The position numbers and the translations under genes are program-made. This document shows positions 47,710-60,239 of a stretch of 64,000 bases of DNA, in pieces. This DNA is from Lindgomyces ingoldianus (lineage: Eukaryota > Ascomycota > Dothideomycetes > Pleosporales > Lindgomycetaceae): contig NW_022985175.1 of assembly GCF_010093535.1 (NCBI RefSeq), forward strand, positions 558,001 to 622,000. The letters are read 5' to 3'. Under the pieces are notes generated by a model, which saw only the letters and a list, made by a program, of their open reading frames with translations, searched no databases and was not told the DNA's origin. Numbering within the stretch: the first letter of the stretch is position 1; each line of letters opens with the position of its first letter.

Positions 47710-50700
47710 CCTTCCTGCGAGGGTTCAATGGTCGCCCTCGTCATGAGAGGGAAGGGCCAAGTAGAGGGCAGTCTGAGGTAGAGGAAGCTTTGAAGCTCGC
47801 CGGTGCTTAGAGCAAGGTGAGGTCAGTCTGGATAGTGAACAAGGGAGAACTCTCTGCCTCGACCGCGCAGTTTTGCAATATGGAGAAGGCTCATGTCGGC
47901 GTGAAAGCTGGCCGAGGAAGCCAGTACACCATTTAATGCAAAGAGAGGCCTCATGGCGGAGTAGAAGAGCAGCCATCCTGCTTCTGAGGGCTTTGCTGCT
48001 ATTCATGAGGAGGGTCCAGTTCTGGGATCCCGAAACCGAGAGGTTGAAAACGCCCCCTAGCCTAAGTGTTTGTGCTAAGCAGGGGTCTTGACCAGGGTCG
48101 AGCTTGGCGTAGTGGGAAATATCCCCCCAAAAGCGGCGGCACGCCTCTCCAAATTCGGCGGCAGATTTACCGTTAACCTACGTTGTGGTGTAAAGGGAGG
48201 TATGTTGCTCGCTTGTGGTGTATTGCTTGTCTGTGATCTGATCATAGCCCGTCCTTTTTCACCTCAGCTCCCTCTTTAGGAAGTACATGGTTTGAGAGAG
48301 ACGGGGGTGGCTTGGAGAGTTGATCGAAATCTGTTTGCCGTCCCATCCAGCGTGGCGTGAAGATCCCTCGTGTTTACGTCTCGCTGTGGTGTCGAGATAT
48401 GTGATGCCGCTCGTGCCCGAAGCAAAGGCAAGAGTTGTCGATCGGGAATTAGTTGTGTGGGTTAACAGCTGTCATAAACGTTGAGTGTTGGAACTGAAAA
48501 CATAGCAACTGGAGAATTTGAATCGAAGAGGTTCCCTTGAGAAGCAAGATTTGGGAGGCATTTACTCCGATTGTTCGTGGATCGCCGTGTCGCCGTGCAT
48601 CCCTGTGGAGGCCTTTTTACCCCCTAGCTTGCTCTCACTAGATTATCTATCGTGCGTGACTAAGTGTAGTTCAGCTATAGAGCAGGCTCGCTCTCAACTT
48701 GTATTTTCTCCATATAGATGATGAAATACTTAGACTGTCTAGCGATCGCCGACCGGAAGCATCTTCCTCCTAAAGAAGAACGAAAGTGATCTAGCTTTCG
48801 AAAGCCGTCACTATTGTTCGAACTCCGTTGATGCTCGGTATTGGAATATTCGAAGGGGTGCAAGTTCATGTTAAAGATTTGCTCCTCAACCTAATTCAGT
48901 GGTACTCAATCAGAACACTAAGTATGGGTGGTGAAACGAGGTGGCTGGTGGGATTTTCCACTGGAAGCAGCGGTCTCAAACGTAGAGTCGAAGTCGCGAA
49001 TGCGGACTTCAGTGATATGGATTAGAACCCTTCGGCGGAGTTTTCGAGGACGCTCACTGGTACCTTGTATCCCACCATAATGGAAGTATTGTGGCGGCTC
49101 AGTACACGAAACAGTGGAAGCATGTTGCGGTACGTTAAGCGTATGAGGGTGTCGCCTGCAAAGCCCGAGATAGGAAGGTAGAAGGAAGATAGAGTTGGAG
49201 GGCAGTTGAGTCCCTTGGCACCCATACGCGTAAATATTGAGCATGCCGGAAAGTCATCCGATGAGACTGCAACAAGACGTCAAGACGAGGCAGAATGGTT
49301 GGAAACAAACGCTCGTGGCCTTTCAAGAGAGCCATTTACCAGTCGGTGAACCAGTGTTCTGAATCAGCAAGGCTGACACCGATCCTCCTCACGGACACTC
49401 CTTCCATCAACAGCCACTGGATACCAGGCATCGGTCCTCGCATACACTGGAAATGACGTCTCGCATTCGGAGGCCCATAATCCCTTTCTCCCAGCATACA
49501 CAAACCTCCTGCTGTGACTCCGCCACCGCAACCTCCACGTCCAGGGGAAAGCGAGGATCGCTCTTTGGCCGTTGGACGGTGCAAAAAATCTCCGTTCCAC
49601 AAAAGGGTGCATAAAAAGAATATTCTATTCCTTGTTCTGGACCAGAACCGGCTCGAAGGCCGTCCCGAATGGGAAACCGGAGGCATATATGCGATGCGAA
49701 CGTTGCCCATATGACGGGTTAACCGCCGATCATAAGATTTCCTCCATATTGCAGAAATCCTATGTTTAGGGCATTGCGAACTATGGTCGGATGAATATCT
49801 GGAGTGTGATATCGGAAACAATTCGAACACGATCGAATGCAATTAAAGCCCTGAATTTGTTCTTGAAAGCCGATGAAAAAAACAATTGTGCCTGAATGCC
49901 AATCGCATTCGGCGTCAATATGGACGGTCAACGGAGGAAGGAAAGGGGGTTCCGTAGATGCATTAATCTGTCCGTGTTTTTGCTTTGCATGTTAGAAGGG
50001 AAATGGTGAGGTGAGAGGCGGCTACCATAACCAAAGATGAAGATTTTCAGCCAGCATATTCCCCCAAAGTCCGGGTCTGTGGAGCTCGATATTGCATCCT
50101 GGCCCTGCCATTTTCCCCATCAAATATGCAATCTGATCCCGATCCTTCCGTTCTTTTGCAGGAATGCAGAAGATATGTCCCAGCCACCTCGTCAGCAGCT
50201 CCAAGTCCTGTAACATCCAAGATCTTACACATGTACGCCGACGATGGAGTTCTTTTAGCCGTCAAATCACAGGCTAAGTTGGTTGGGCAGGAGGGACTTT
50301 GGGGATGGAGGGTTGGCCGATGCGTACATGCATGCGTTGTGCGTCTGCAAGCTGCAGCAGAATATGCACATTGAGTCATGAGCCGCAAGCGCTCGGCCAA
50401 AAGTCTCGACACACCCTTTTGAGATAGTATGCTGTCTTCTGCCCTTTCGTACTGCATACTTCTGACTGAGATTTCCCTTGCGGTGTTCAGCGGCGCTTAG
50501 GTGCAGGATTGCCGATATGGAGAACGAGAGGGGTTGTTGAGGAGACGATTCGCGAGAAGCCCCCTGTCGTTTAAGGTCATGTGTCCAAAGGAGCAGGAAG
50601 GTGGTGCGGAGGTTTCCATAGGTGAAACAAGACCCGTTCTTTGTGTCGCCATCTTTTCGTCTCGCGCGCCCCAAAATAAGCAATCTCAACCTTTTTGGTT

Positions 50701-51416
50701 TCCCTCCTCGTCGGCCTGCAGAAGCTGTGGAAGGCGCCGATCGTAAGACGTCTTGTTTCACTGGTCAGGATACATACATTGACGTGCAGGAACGGTGCAA
50801 CAAGTCCACAAAAACCTGAGACAACAAGGATAAAAAGGTGAGATATCTGCGACAACACGCTAGTAGGCCGTAAAAGGTCTTAGGTGGCAGGTCTTTACTA
50901 TGGATACTGTGCTAGTAGTGCTTTTGTACAAGGCCGTTATGACGGAGAAATTCGGGAAATGGTAGGACATGAGAAATAGAGAGCCAATACTATCGTACAT
51001 ACACATTGCAGCAAACTGCACAAATCTTAAACCAATTCACTGATACAATATCCTTGAAAGTCGTAAGATAGAAATAAGACATTAGGGGTTATTTGCTCGT
51101 CAGATCCTCAGCCTTCGTGTGTGAAGCAGGAAATGCAATTCAGGAACAAGGAATTCTGCAAAGGAAATTTGTGAGCGAATGTCTAGGAACAAGTTCCTCA
51201 AACAGAAGCAAAATAGCGATGAAAAAGGAAACGCAAATAGATTCGCAAAATGGGTTCTCATAGATGCATGCCACGCGTGAATTTTGCAGAGCATACCTCC
51301 ATAAGGTCCATAATGGTATCATGGCAAAATGGTCATCATGACTGCGTAAAAAGTCGTCCGAACGCTTCCAAAAGACAATTACCGCCGTTCGTGCTTTTGT
51401 GACGGAAAGGAACGCC
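47710..51416. other. Gene-poor stretch upstream of the DUF3435 gene (3.7 kb)
   Basis: No gene I can support. If the DUF3435 gene is a captain, the 5' edge of its element should lie in the left part of this stretch. A minus-strand frame at 49336-49842 has a somewhat protein-like segment (GGLCMLGERDYGPPNARRH then GPMPGIQWLLMEGVSV) and a further open segment at 49022-49225. I could not join them in frame and recognise neither. The rest, to 51.4 kb, includes the 3' flank of the AT-hook gene. Confidence 0.4.
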
Positions 51417-52550
51417 TTATATGCCGACTGTATCTTTAAACGAGTGAGGGGTGGTAGTTCGGGGCTGCGATTCTTCAACTCCTTCCATTCGTAGGTCTCG
51501 ATCCCTCGGTTCTGTTGCTGATGGTAGGGGGGCGGATATGGGTGTGAAGGTCGAGTACGCTCGACTGCTCCTTGGGTCTCCAAGTGCTGATCCAAAGGCC
51601 GAGGGCGATTCTGTTTCACTTGGTTCTCTCTGTGACTTCTCTAACTCCAGTGGTGTAGGCTTGCTGCGCTTCTTTTTCCCAGAAGATGATTCTGCTGCTC
51701 GCTCTGTCGGAGGCTGCTGCGGAGTAGTCGATGCTCCGGGGGGACCCGCGAGCGTGCCAGGTGGAGTCCCCCCGAGCGGTCGCGCTTCCCCGAGGTGTGG
51801 TTCTGGTGCCGTTACTGATGCTCTCTTCGTCCGAGGTGGTGGATACACTTCGCCGCGTGCTGCAGCCGCGTCCGCTCTTGCCTGCGCTTCTGCCCTCGTC
51901 GGTCGACCCCGCTTCTTCTTGTTTGCTGGCTCACCGGCCGGGGTCATTTGATGATAGGTGGGGCCGCTCACGAATTCTTGAGGAAATGTGTGTGGGGGGC
52001 GAGGTTGGAGAAGGCGGCCAATTGGCGTCTGTGTCTCTGGTTGGTGGGTGCGCTTCTTCGGTATCTCGGGGCCAGAATAGACGATGGGAGTGGGTAGTTG
52101 AGGGGCCCGCCTGTAGTCGGGGGTCGAATAGGCTACTGTCATGTCATTGAAGGCCCTCTGGCACGAATTTACGGAGCGCCCTATACGCGTGAAATGGGAA
52201 GTTAGTAATGAAAACGGTCCGCAAATTAGGAGGAGCTCCAAACAAGGTTGCTCGGCGTCTAGAGTCACCAGAAATCGCAACGGCGGCATGGATTCTAGGG
52301 CGTGGGGAGGTGCACGTACCGTGAGGCAGGGCAATGTCGTTCCATTTGGGCTGGATGTTGGAGTCGCGAATGAGGCCGTACAAGACATGGGACGGTATTG
52401 GCGCCGCCTTGATTATTTCGGCCAGAAGGTATACCTACCAGAAGGTTAGAAGCTGCCCACGACGAAGCTGCCATTGGGTCAACGAGTGGAAATTACAGCG
52501 GCAGGTACCTTTTCGTGCTCTGCCCAAGGTGCGTCCCGGGCAGGCTCCAT
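51417..52550 (-). CDS. Small SANT/Myb-like protein with an AT-hook
   Basis: Exons 52509-52550, 52320-52434 and 51417-52180 give 306 residues. The start is ATG 52550 (MEPARDAPWAEHEK). Residues 9-75 form a three-helix SANT/Myb-like pattern: WAEHEKVYLLAEIIKAAPIP, YGLIRDSNIQPKWNDIALP, GRSVNSCQRAFNDMTVAY. After a Pro-rich linker comes an AT-hook (KKKRGRPTRAEAQARAD), then a second basic patch (SSGKKKRSKPTP) and a disordered Ser/Pro tail. This suggests a chromatin-associated DNA-binding protein; no named orthologue recognised. The first exon is only 42 nt, chosen because its phase and sequence complete the first helix. The long minus-strand frame that runs through the second intron is a read-through shadow. 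Confidence 0.78.
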
Positions 52551-55500
52551 GTCGTGTCTCGCAACAGGTACAGTACAGGAGGGAAGACGTCAAGGAAAAG
52601 TAGTCGCGCTGAGTCCCAGCTAGATGCAACCAGACAAATTGAGCAACGAGCGATGACAAGGCCGTAAAGTAAGTGCAGATGCGCGCGCGAAGAGAGCCTC
52701 TCGCGCGCGGTAGGGAGACTGTATCAAGGAACAGAACAAACGAGAGTATGGAAACGAAAGGATAACGAGCGGAAGAAGGGGAGCATCAAGAGGACCTGCG
52801 GCGGACGGCGGTACTCATGCCAGCAGGCAGAGGTAGTCAAAAGAGACTTTCCATGAGGCTGGTCGAAGAAAGAGAGAGGCAGCGGCCGCTTGAAATTGCA
52901 TGGGATGCAAGTGTTAGGGGAGTTCTGCGCGTCCGGTTATGTTTTGCATTAGCTCTGAGAAAATAATTTGGGCCATGATAAACAACAGATGGCCTTCTAC
53001 CCGCATCAATTGGCCACGCGGCGGCGACGCACTCTGTGCTCCGCTTCAGCTCCTATGGACGTGCTCGATTAGCTGCAGCCTGTCTATCCTGACAAGAGAG
53101 CCTCCGTACATACAGCTGCTCTGGCGAAGCTGGGCCGCCACAGAAGGCTCAACAGCCTCAGACAAGATGCCGGGGTCCTGAAGGCTGATGGCGCAACAAC
53201 CGCAACGAACACTGGCTGGCCAATCGCCCGCGCGGGCCTCGTACTCTCGCTCTGGCCGCAGTCTCACCAGGGACCAGCCTGACACATGCGAGCACACCTC
53301 CTGCGCGCGCGGGCTGCACCTGTTTCTTTTCCTCGTTGCTTTGTGCAGCCAAGGGTGTGAGTCTGCGAGATCGCCTCCGCCGCGTCTACCTGGTGAGCAC
53401 CTGTGGCCAGCAATTGGCAATGGACGACTGTGGCAGACGCTCTGCAGATGGCTTCCCATCCCACCCACGGGCACGACGGCGCCAGCCTCGCAGACGGGGC
53501 AGCGGATCGATGGTGGTGGTCCTGTTCGGGCGGGTCGCCTCTTGGTGCGCCCCCTGCTCACACAGTGCTGCGAAAGAGCGCCATGTCCGCATCCGCAACG
53601 ACGACAACAGGGCCTGGAGAAACAACTGATCATTAAGGGTACGCGGAGTTGCTCAACAGTCGCCATTGCGAGCCCTTATATACCGTTGACAGCCGGAGTC
53701 CGCTCCATGCATCGCCACGTAGCACCAATGGGCCATTTCATCCGCAGACCAGAGAGCTTCATGAATATCCCAAGTTGAGGAAGTCTGCCCTCGCTATTAC
53801 GACGGCCGGCCAACGAGGCCATGAGCTGGGCGGCGCTAGGCCCCCAATCCTCGGCATGGCAGGCCACCGATATATCGAACGTCTGCGACTTCGGCCCACC
53901 GTCACGACGTCGGGTCAACTGCTTGCTTGAGGTGCCAGAGGTCAGTTGACTCAGTTTGTTGTCAATGCCGTGCGGCGCAAACTCTCTATTGCGCCATTGT
54001 TCGAAGTAGACGAGCGGGCCAAGTCCGGCGGGAGGCCGTCCAGGAACGTCGCGACGGAACGGCTGCAGATATTGAAGCATCGTGAGTGGTGCGGTGGGCG
54101 GAGTGGGGCCTCGAACTTTTGAACCACGGCCCAATCACGGCCGGCTCTATTCGACAACGCCTGCTGAACAGCCGTCGAATTTCAACCTCACTGTTCAGAC
54201 AATGCGGACTGGACTTTGGGTTCGCATGAACATTGGAGAGGTTGTGATCATCTGCCCTCTCATCTGACACTAGGCGGGATCAAACGGGCATTTGGTGAGA
54301 TGCCGCTGTGCATTGAGCGCAGATACACTAGACCCAACTGGCTAAATCCTCTTCAACACCTCGTATCTTATCGGCGGCATCCACCCCTACACATTTCTCA
54401 TGAGTTTCGTCAAGGGCTATTATCGTCACTCGCAGAGGCATCCAGGATCTCGAAGCGCCACTAACTCAGCATTGCATCGTCACTCCATTTTTGTATTGTC
54501 CCAGCTTGCCCCAAAATGTGCATTGCTCCACCTCTGGTCGAGATGGCTTCACAAGTCAGAGGCATGGGAGCGTCCCGATACCATGGCAACGTTCGTAAGC
54601 CTTCATCAACACCGTTTGCCATCGGCCCTTCCCGGTGTCAGACCACTGGTGCCGTCTGTCGAAGCACCTTTTGGACCGGCAGACGCACCATAAAGCGCTG
54701 TGAGAGGAGAACACAGAACGCATTGTTTGAGTGGTTGGCAATCGCGAACCAAGATCAAGCGCCTGCGACATCTCATAGGTCTCCACACGCCCACTCGAAC
54801 CAGGTCAATGGCTCGCCTGCAAGGGTCAACTGCGCTCCTCCACGTGGAGAGTTTGTTCATCATGGTCGAATCACGCTGCCTCCTATTGATGGTTTGTACG
54901 ACATGGAGTGGCATGAAGCATTAATTAAGCCGCCACTTATGGGGCGATCCTGCTGCAAAGTATTTCAAGGGAAACGAGTCCGATTCTCGCTCGACCAAAG
55001 AAAGAAGTCTCAAGAGAAGGATGTAGACACAGCCTCTTTGCATGGAGATGATTTCTTTTGCGGTGCGCTCTCCTAATGGCGGTGGAAGTTGCAGCTGTGG
55101 GAGTTAATGCTCACCAGCGGGTGGGTGAGTAATGCCTAAGAATACGAGAACTCTCTACCTGCTTTCTGTTTCAATTTCGCTGTTGTTTTCTGCAATCCTC
55201 GTCTTCGGTATACGCTTCAAACTTAATGCTAACCCTTCATTAAAGCAGTTGCAAACATGCCGAGGCTGCTGGTTCTTCATGCTCATCTTTTGACGCGTCG
55301 AGTTCTTTTGCAGATTTTATTCCCAGCCAACACTGCACGATGTATGGGTATTGTAGCATAGGACAGGATCATGTAGGAAATGTCTTCCCGAAGTGATTTG
55401 GCCAATTGTTGTGGGGGGGTTTTCTGGTTAGTGCGAAAATTTGCCCAGACCCTTCTGCCGAGATGGGGAAGATCTCAGAGCCGCATTTCCATCCTCACAA

Positions 55501-56092
55501 TGCACACGCTGTGAAGACTTCGTGTGCCCAGTGACCACGCAGCCTTCACGCACCGTGCCGACGCCCCTCTAGATGAACCCAGCGAGCTGCCGTCCGTCTT
55601 GAGCATTGCCCACGGGCACCGACTACTGCTGCGATCTCCAACCTATCCCGCTGGTTACTCTGGTACTTCTCCTGCGGTATCTGATGTCGAGCGCACTCTC
55701 GTCGCCGGCCCTCTGTAGTCACCTATTTCGCGATAACTCGTTCCTGCTCCCCCAGCGAATGCGACCGCGTTATCCATAGTCGTTATATCAACGGAGCCGA
55801 ATCCGCTCTGCTGCGAAACGCAACGACACCCTCCCCTCCTCCACCTCCTACCGAGCCAGCAACCCCAAATCGGGGTCATTGCACCTTTGTAGAGCCGCGC
55901 TACGGTCTCTAATATCTTCTGTTTGACAACTTTGCAAGCGCCTAGGTTTATTCGGATGTGTGGCGTGCCATGATTGTCATGGTGGAGTAGTAACAATCGG
56001 AACATCGCTTAGCGTCCCTCTCGTCTTCAACACCTCCTCTTCTCCAACCTCTCATCTCCCGACAACGCTGGCTCGGCCACTCGCACCCAACC
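52551..56092. other. Gene-poor stretch between the AT-hook gene and set2 (3.5 kb)
   Basis: GC-rich with many overlapping frames on both strands around 53.05-53.78 kb and 54.5-55.1 kb (longest about 206 codons). None has a motif, and several strands are open at once, as expected by chance in GC-rich DNA. It should contain the divergent promoters of the flanking genes; the final 300 bp is C/T-rich leader of set2. Confidence 0.45.
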
Positions 56093-59000
56093 ATGTCCGA
56101 CAGCGAATCCGAGCAAAAGTCGGCTCGGCTTAAGTCAGAGCCGCGCGACATGAAGCTCGAAGAAGGAGGTCTGGCGGAGGTCCGAGATGAGGGTGCCGAC
56201 ACAATCCAGGTGAAGGTAAAAGACCACCGGCCGGGTCGTACACTCACTCCCGTAACGATACCCCACAAGCCAAAATCTCGATCAGCAAGCCAGTCGCCCG
56301 TCAAACAAGACAGTCCGAGCTCGTCTGCCTCCGGAAAGGTGGAGCTGGAAGAGGTGGTCGGCGGAGACATTACGCTGAAGATGGAACCTGGCAAAGCGCC
56401 CAGGCTCTCTCGCACTGCGTCCCAGAAGGTCGTATCCAGACCGCCGCCTCTCTTTCTCGACCTGCCCGATGCCACCGAAACAGCAAAGACAACGTTTAAG
56501 ATCCTCCCTGAATGCACATATGGAAACAAGACGCTTGGCACGACAGAACATGCGCTGGAGTGTGATTGCGCAGAGGAGTGGGGTAGGTTCATATGCGTTA
56601 CCCCAGTGCGATTATGCCTTGTTCAACCTGCTAACATCGGCCATAGACTCTGTTGAAAAGCTCAATCGTGCTTGTGGCGATGATTCCGACTGCATCAACC
56701 GTGCGACGAAAATGGAATGTGTGGGCGACTGCTCGTGCGGGTCCGCGTGCCAGAATCAACGCTTTCAACGGAAGCAATATGCCGATGTCACAGTTATTAA
56801 AACAGATAAGAAAGGCTATGGTCTTCGCGCGAATGCTGATATGAAGCCGGGTGATTTCGTTTTCGAGTATATCGGCGAGGTGATTAACGAAGCTAACTTC
56901 CGCCGGCGCATGATTCAGTATGATGAAGAGGGGATCAAGCATTTCTACTTCATGTCGCTCACCAAAGGCGAATTCGTCGATGCAACAAAAAAGGGCAATC
57001 TCGGGCGGTTCTGCAATCATTCTTGTAATCCAAATTGTTATGTGGACAAGTGGGTGGTTGGGGACAAGCTGCGCATGGGCATTTTCGCCGAGCGGAAAAT
57101 CAGAGCAGGCGAAGAGTTGGTCTTCAACTACAACGTCGACCGATATGGTGCAGATCCGCAGCCATGTTACTGCGACGAGCCGAACTGCACAGGTTTCATC
57201 GGTGGCAAAACGCAGACAGAGCGTGCCACTAAACTATCTCATGCTACTATTGAGGCCCTCGGAATTGATGATGGCGAAGGGTGGGATACTGCGGTAGCGA
57301 AGAAGCCTCGAAAGAAGAAGGCTAACGAAGATGATGAGGAGTATGTCAACGAGATCCAGCCCAGGTCTCTAGAAGAAGATGGTGTCACCAAGGTCATGGG
57401 CGCCCTTAACCAGTGCAAGGAGAAGTGGATTGCCGTTAAACTCCTCAGCCGGATCCAGCGAAGCGAAGACGAAGCGGTTGGCCATCGCGTTCTCCGAATG
57501 CATGGCTACAATATCCTCGGGAAAACTATTACCGCATGGAAAGACGATTTCAACGTCGTGTCGCAGGTCCTCGACATCCTCCACAAGTTACCCCGCGTGA
57601 CCCGAAATAAGATTCATGACTCTGGAATTGAGGCTACGATTAAGGACTTGACAACATGTGGCGATGAACGCGTCGAGGTTGAAGCTACTAGGTTGCTTGA
57701 AGCTTGGAGCAAGCTTACGATGGGCTATCGCATTCCAAGAGTGAAAAGAGACCCCAATGCTGCCACTCCAGTTCGCGTAGATACCCATTTTGAGCGACGC
57801 GAAAAGGCGCGAGAGCGATCGAGGTCACGGTCAAAGTCGCCCGCCATAGATGCTCCAAAAGGCCCCTCTGCAGCCCCCTCTGGCCCCCGCTTCAATTCTC
57901 AAAAGAACTTCCTCAACGGACCCCGCGCTCCCCCTCACCGGCCCCGCCAATTCCACCCACTCCCTCCAGGTTGGTCAGAAGCTAGACACCCAGACACAGG
58001 TGCTCTTTACTATTACAACGGCTCCGGCCACACACAATGGCAGCGTCCAACTTTGCCGGCCCAACAACCACCCCCACCTCCACCAAAGGCCAAGAGTGAT
58101 GCGCAAAGGTTGCAGGACATCATCAGTAGCATCACCAAGAATGCTACTCCCACAGGGCCGACATCGGCAATTGGAACTCCACAGCGTGCTACGGAGGCCC
58201 CGAAGATAGAGAAGAAGTCAAAAAGTGACAAATGGAAGGATGTGCCACAAGAGAAGAAAGAAAAGTACTATGAGAATGTTGTAAGTGTATGGCATGTCAA
58301 TCTGACAATTCTTGGTTCTAATAGTCATAGCTCGCCCCTCACATTAAGGAAGTGGTATTCTCATCAAAATACCGCGACAAGTTCGAGAAGGACGATCTGA
58401 AGAGACTAGCAAAAGAAGTATGAGAAATGGTGCGACCGAATTAGTACAGCTAGCTGACAACCTATGTTAGGTCGGCAAAAAGCTTGTTCGAGGAGACTTT
58501 AAAGCCAACCGTGTTGACGACCCCCGAAAAGCTCTATCCGAGAAACACAAAGCCACCGTGAAGAAGTACGTTAAGAGCTTCATGGAGAAGGCAGTCGAGA
58601 AGAAGGCAGCCAGGGACAAAGCGAAAGCTGAGAAACGAGCCAAAGATAAGGCAGCTAGGAGAGGGATTTCGAAAGAAGAGACACCAGAAACGCCATTGGC
58701 AGAAGTGAAAGATGAAAAAGAAGACTCTGATGATGAGATGCTGGACCCTTCAGATGACGAAGCAGAACACAACCTTTCCCCAGCGGATTCATCAACCGAG
58801 CTGAAACGGAAGCGAGAAGAAGATGGTGATCAAGGGTCACCTAAAAAGTCCAGGACTCACCAGTCGCAAGCCCCTCCGCCACCGCCACCGCCACCGCCCC
58901 CAGCCGAGGATATGCCCCTCGATCTATCCGACGACTCCAGCCTAACGCCTATGGAAGAAGTTTCTGACCCCTTTCACTCTGAAGCAGTGGAGGCTGTCAA

Positions 59001-59193
59001 CGGTGCCCCCGCCAATGGGAAGTCTATCTCTTCTGAGCTTGTTGCTGAACGGGTGAAGCAGGTGAATGACCTGTCGGATAACTTCCCGAGTCCCATGCAA
59101 CTTGCCACACCTCCAACGACGACAAACGGATCCTGCGAGCACGACAGTAACAGTGGCGAAAGGCAGCCGGTAGCTGTGAACGGCGGCTCATAG
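56093..59193 (+). CDS. set2: Histone H3 lysine-36 methyltransferase Set2
   Basis: Nuclear enzyme that rides on elongating RNA polymerase II and methylates H3K36. Exons 56093-56582, 56647-58280, 58331-58417 and 58471-59193 give 977 residues. Domains in order: a disordered acidic N-terminus (to about 130); AWS zinc domain ([36 protein letters not shown]; about 155-205); SET domain ([53 protein letters not shown]; about 210-330); post-[17 protein letters not shown]; a helical LEDGF-like region (about 375-520). Then come a WW domain ([20 protein letters not shown], about 602-632), a poly-Pro run, and the SRI domain that binds the phosphorylated polymerase tail ([50 protein letters not shown]; about 700-790). 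The acidic tail with ten prolines in a row is disordered. The zinc ligands and the [11 protein letters not shown] motif are intact. Confidence 0.96.
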
Positions 59194-60239
59194 CAGCTGA
59201 GGTCACGCCACCAGAGGATGTTCAGAGCTTTGCATTTGTTTTTTGCTTCCTGCCATTGCTTTCTTATTTTGCGAGCCCCATCCATTATCATTAAGGCGTC
59301 ATGGCATTGGTCGATGATTCATGCATGGTTGAAGGTTTCAAGAACAGCTGTGGGCCCAAGCCCAAGCGAACAGGCGTTGGAGGCAATTCGTTGGCGGCTA
59401 ATAAGGGCAAGGATTCTATGCTCGTCTCAATCCCATCCAACTTTGCATCTTGAGAAATCCTTCGGGGGGCGGGGGGGGTGTGATCATGGAATACTAGTTC
59501 TGGAAATACTTAGGGAAATGTATTATTATGCATGATGATCTTGCATCACTCGCTGGCGCCTCTCAGATACCGCGGAAATGGGGTACGTTGACTTTTTGAA
59601 TCGTGAAACAGTCAATCGGAAGCAGGCTCTAGTCCTAAATTAAGCCTCGTGCATTGCATCCTGTGCGCGAACATGTCTGGCGTTGTCGGGAAGCCTGTTT
59701 GGGCGTGCTGCACGGGCCAGAGATCGGCTTCAGCGGTCAGCGTGCATTTTCGCATCATTCCTTTTACCAAATTTGCGGGGAAGCAGGGCGTGTAGGAGCG
59801 TGTACGGCTTCAACGGCTTCACGCGCGCCTTGAAATCTCTTGAATCGGCGAATTTGCAGATTTAGGCTCGTATATCTCAGAAGATGACTCTCTGGAGGCG
59901 CACAAATCCGAGGACAGGGTCGGTGGAGTTCGCGTGGACTGGCTGCATTGGGGGATAGCATCGGCTTAGTCCCCGGCGAGCATCCGAGTGAAGGACCGTT
60001 ATCAATAATGATATGAAGTGGATGGGAATAAAGAGCTACCGCTGCCCCTCTTGTCCAGGTGGCTTACAAAACTTGTACTTTGACCCGCTGGTTATTGTCG
60101 TTGCTCTGCAGCTTCCAAGACTTCGTTCACTTTAAAAGTAGAAGATTTGATTGTCTGGCCTTGCCCGCCTGCAATTGCAGACGCGGCCGCAACCAACCCC
60201 ACCCTCAGTGACATCACTGCGAGCATTCAGCTTCACAAC
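59194..60239. other. Intergenic stretch between set2 and the GABA transaminase gene
   Basis: 1.0 kb. The left end is set2 3' UTR with a G-run (59464-59478). The right end is the promoter and short leader of the next gene. No further gene or RNA element seen. Confidence 0.5.

Noticed and set aside
27599..51416. Secondary-metabolite gene cluster in the accessory island
   Set aside because: No polyketide synthase, peptide synthetase, terpene cyclase, P450 or transporter sequence is visible.
53046..53778. Opposed 206- and 196-codon frames in a GC-rich block
   Set aside because: Both strands and several frames are open at once, without motifs. One contains a stretch that could pass for a signal peptide, but that alone is not support.
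54516..55076. 186-codon plus-strand frame
   Set aside because: No motif and no family resemblance; probably chance.
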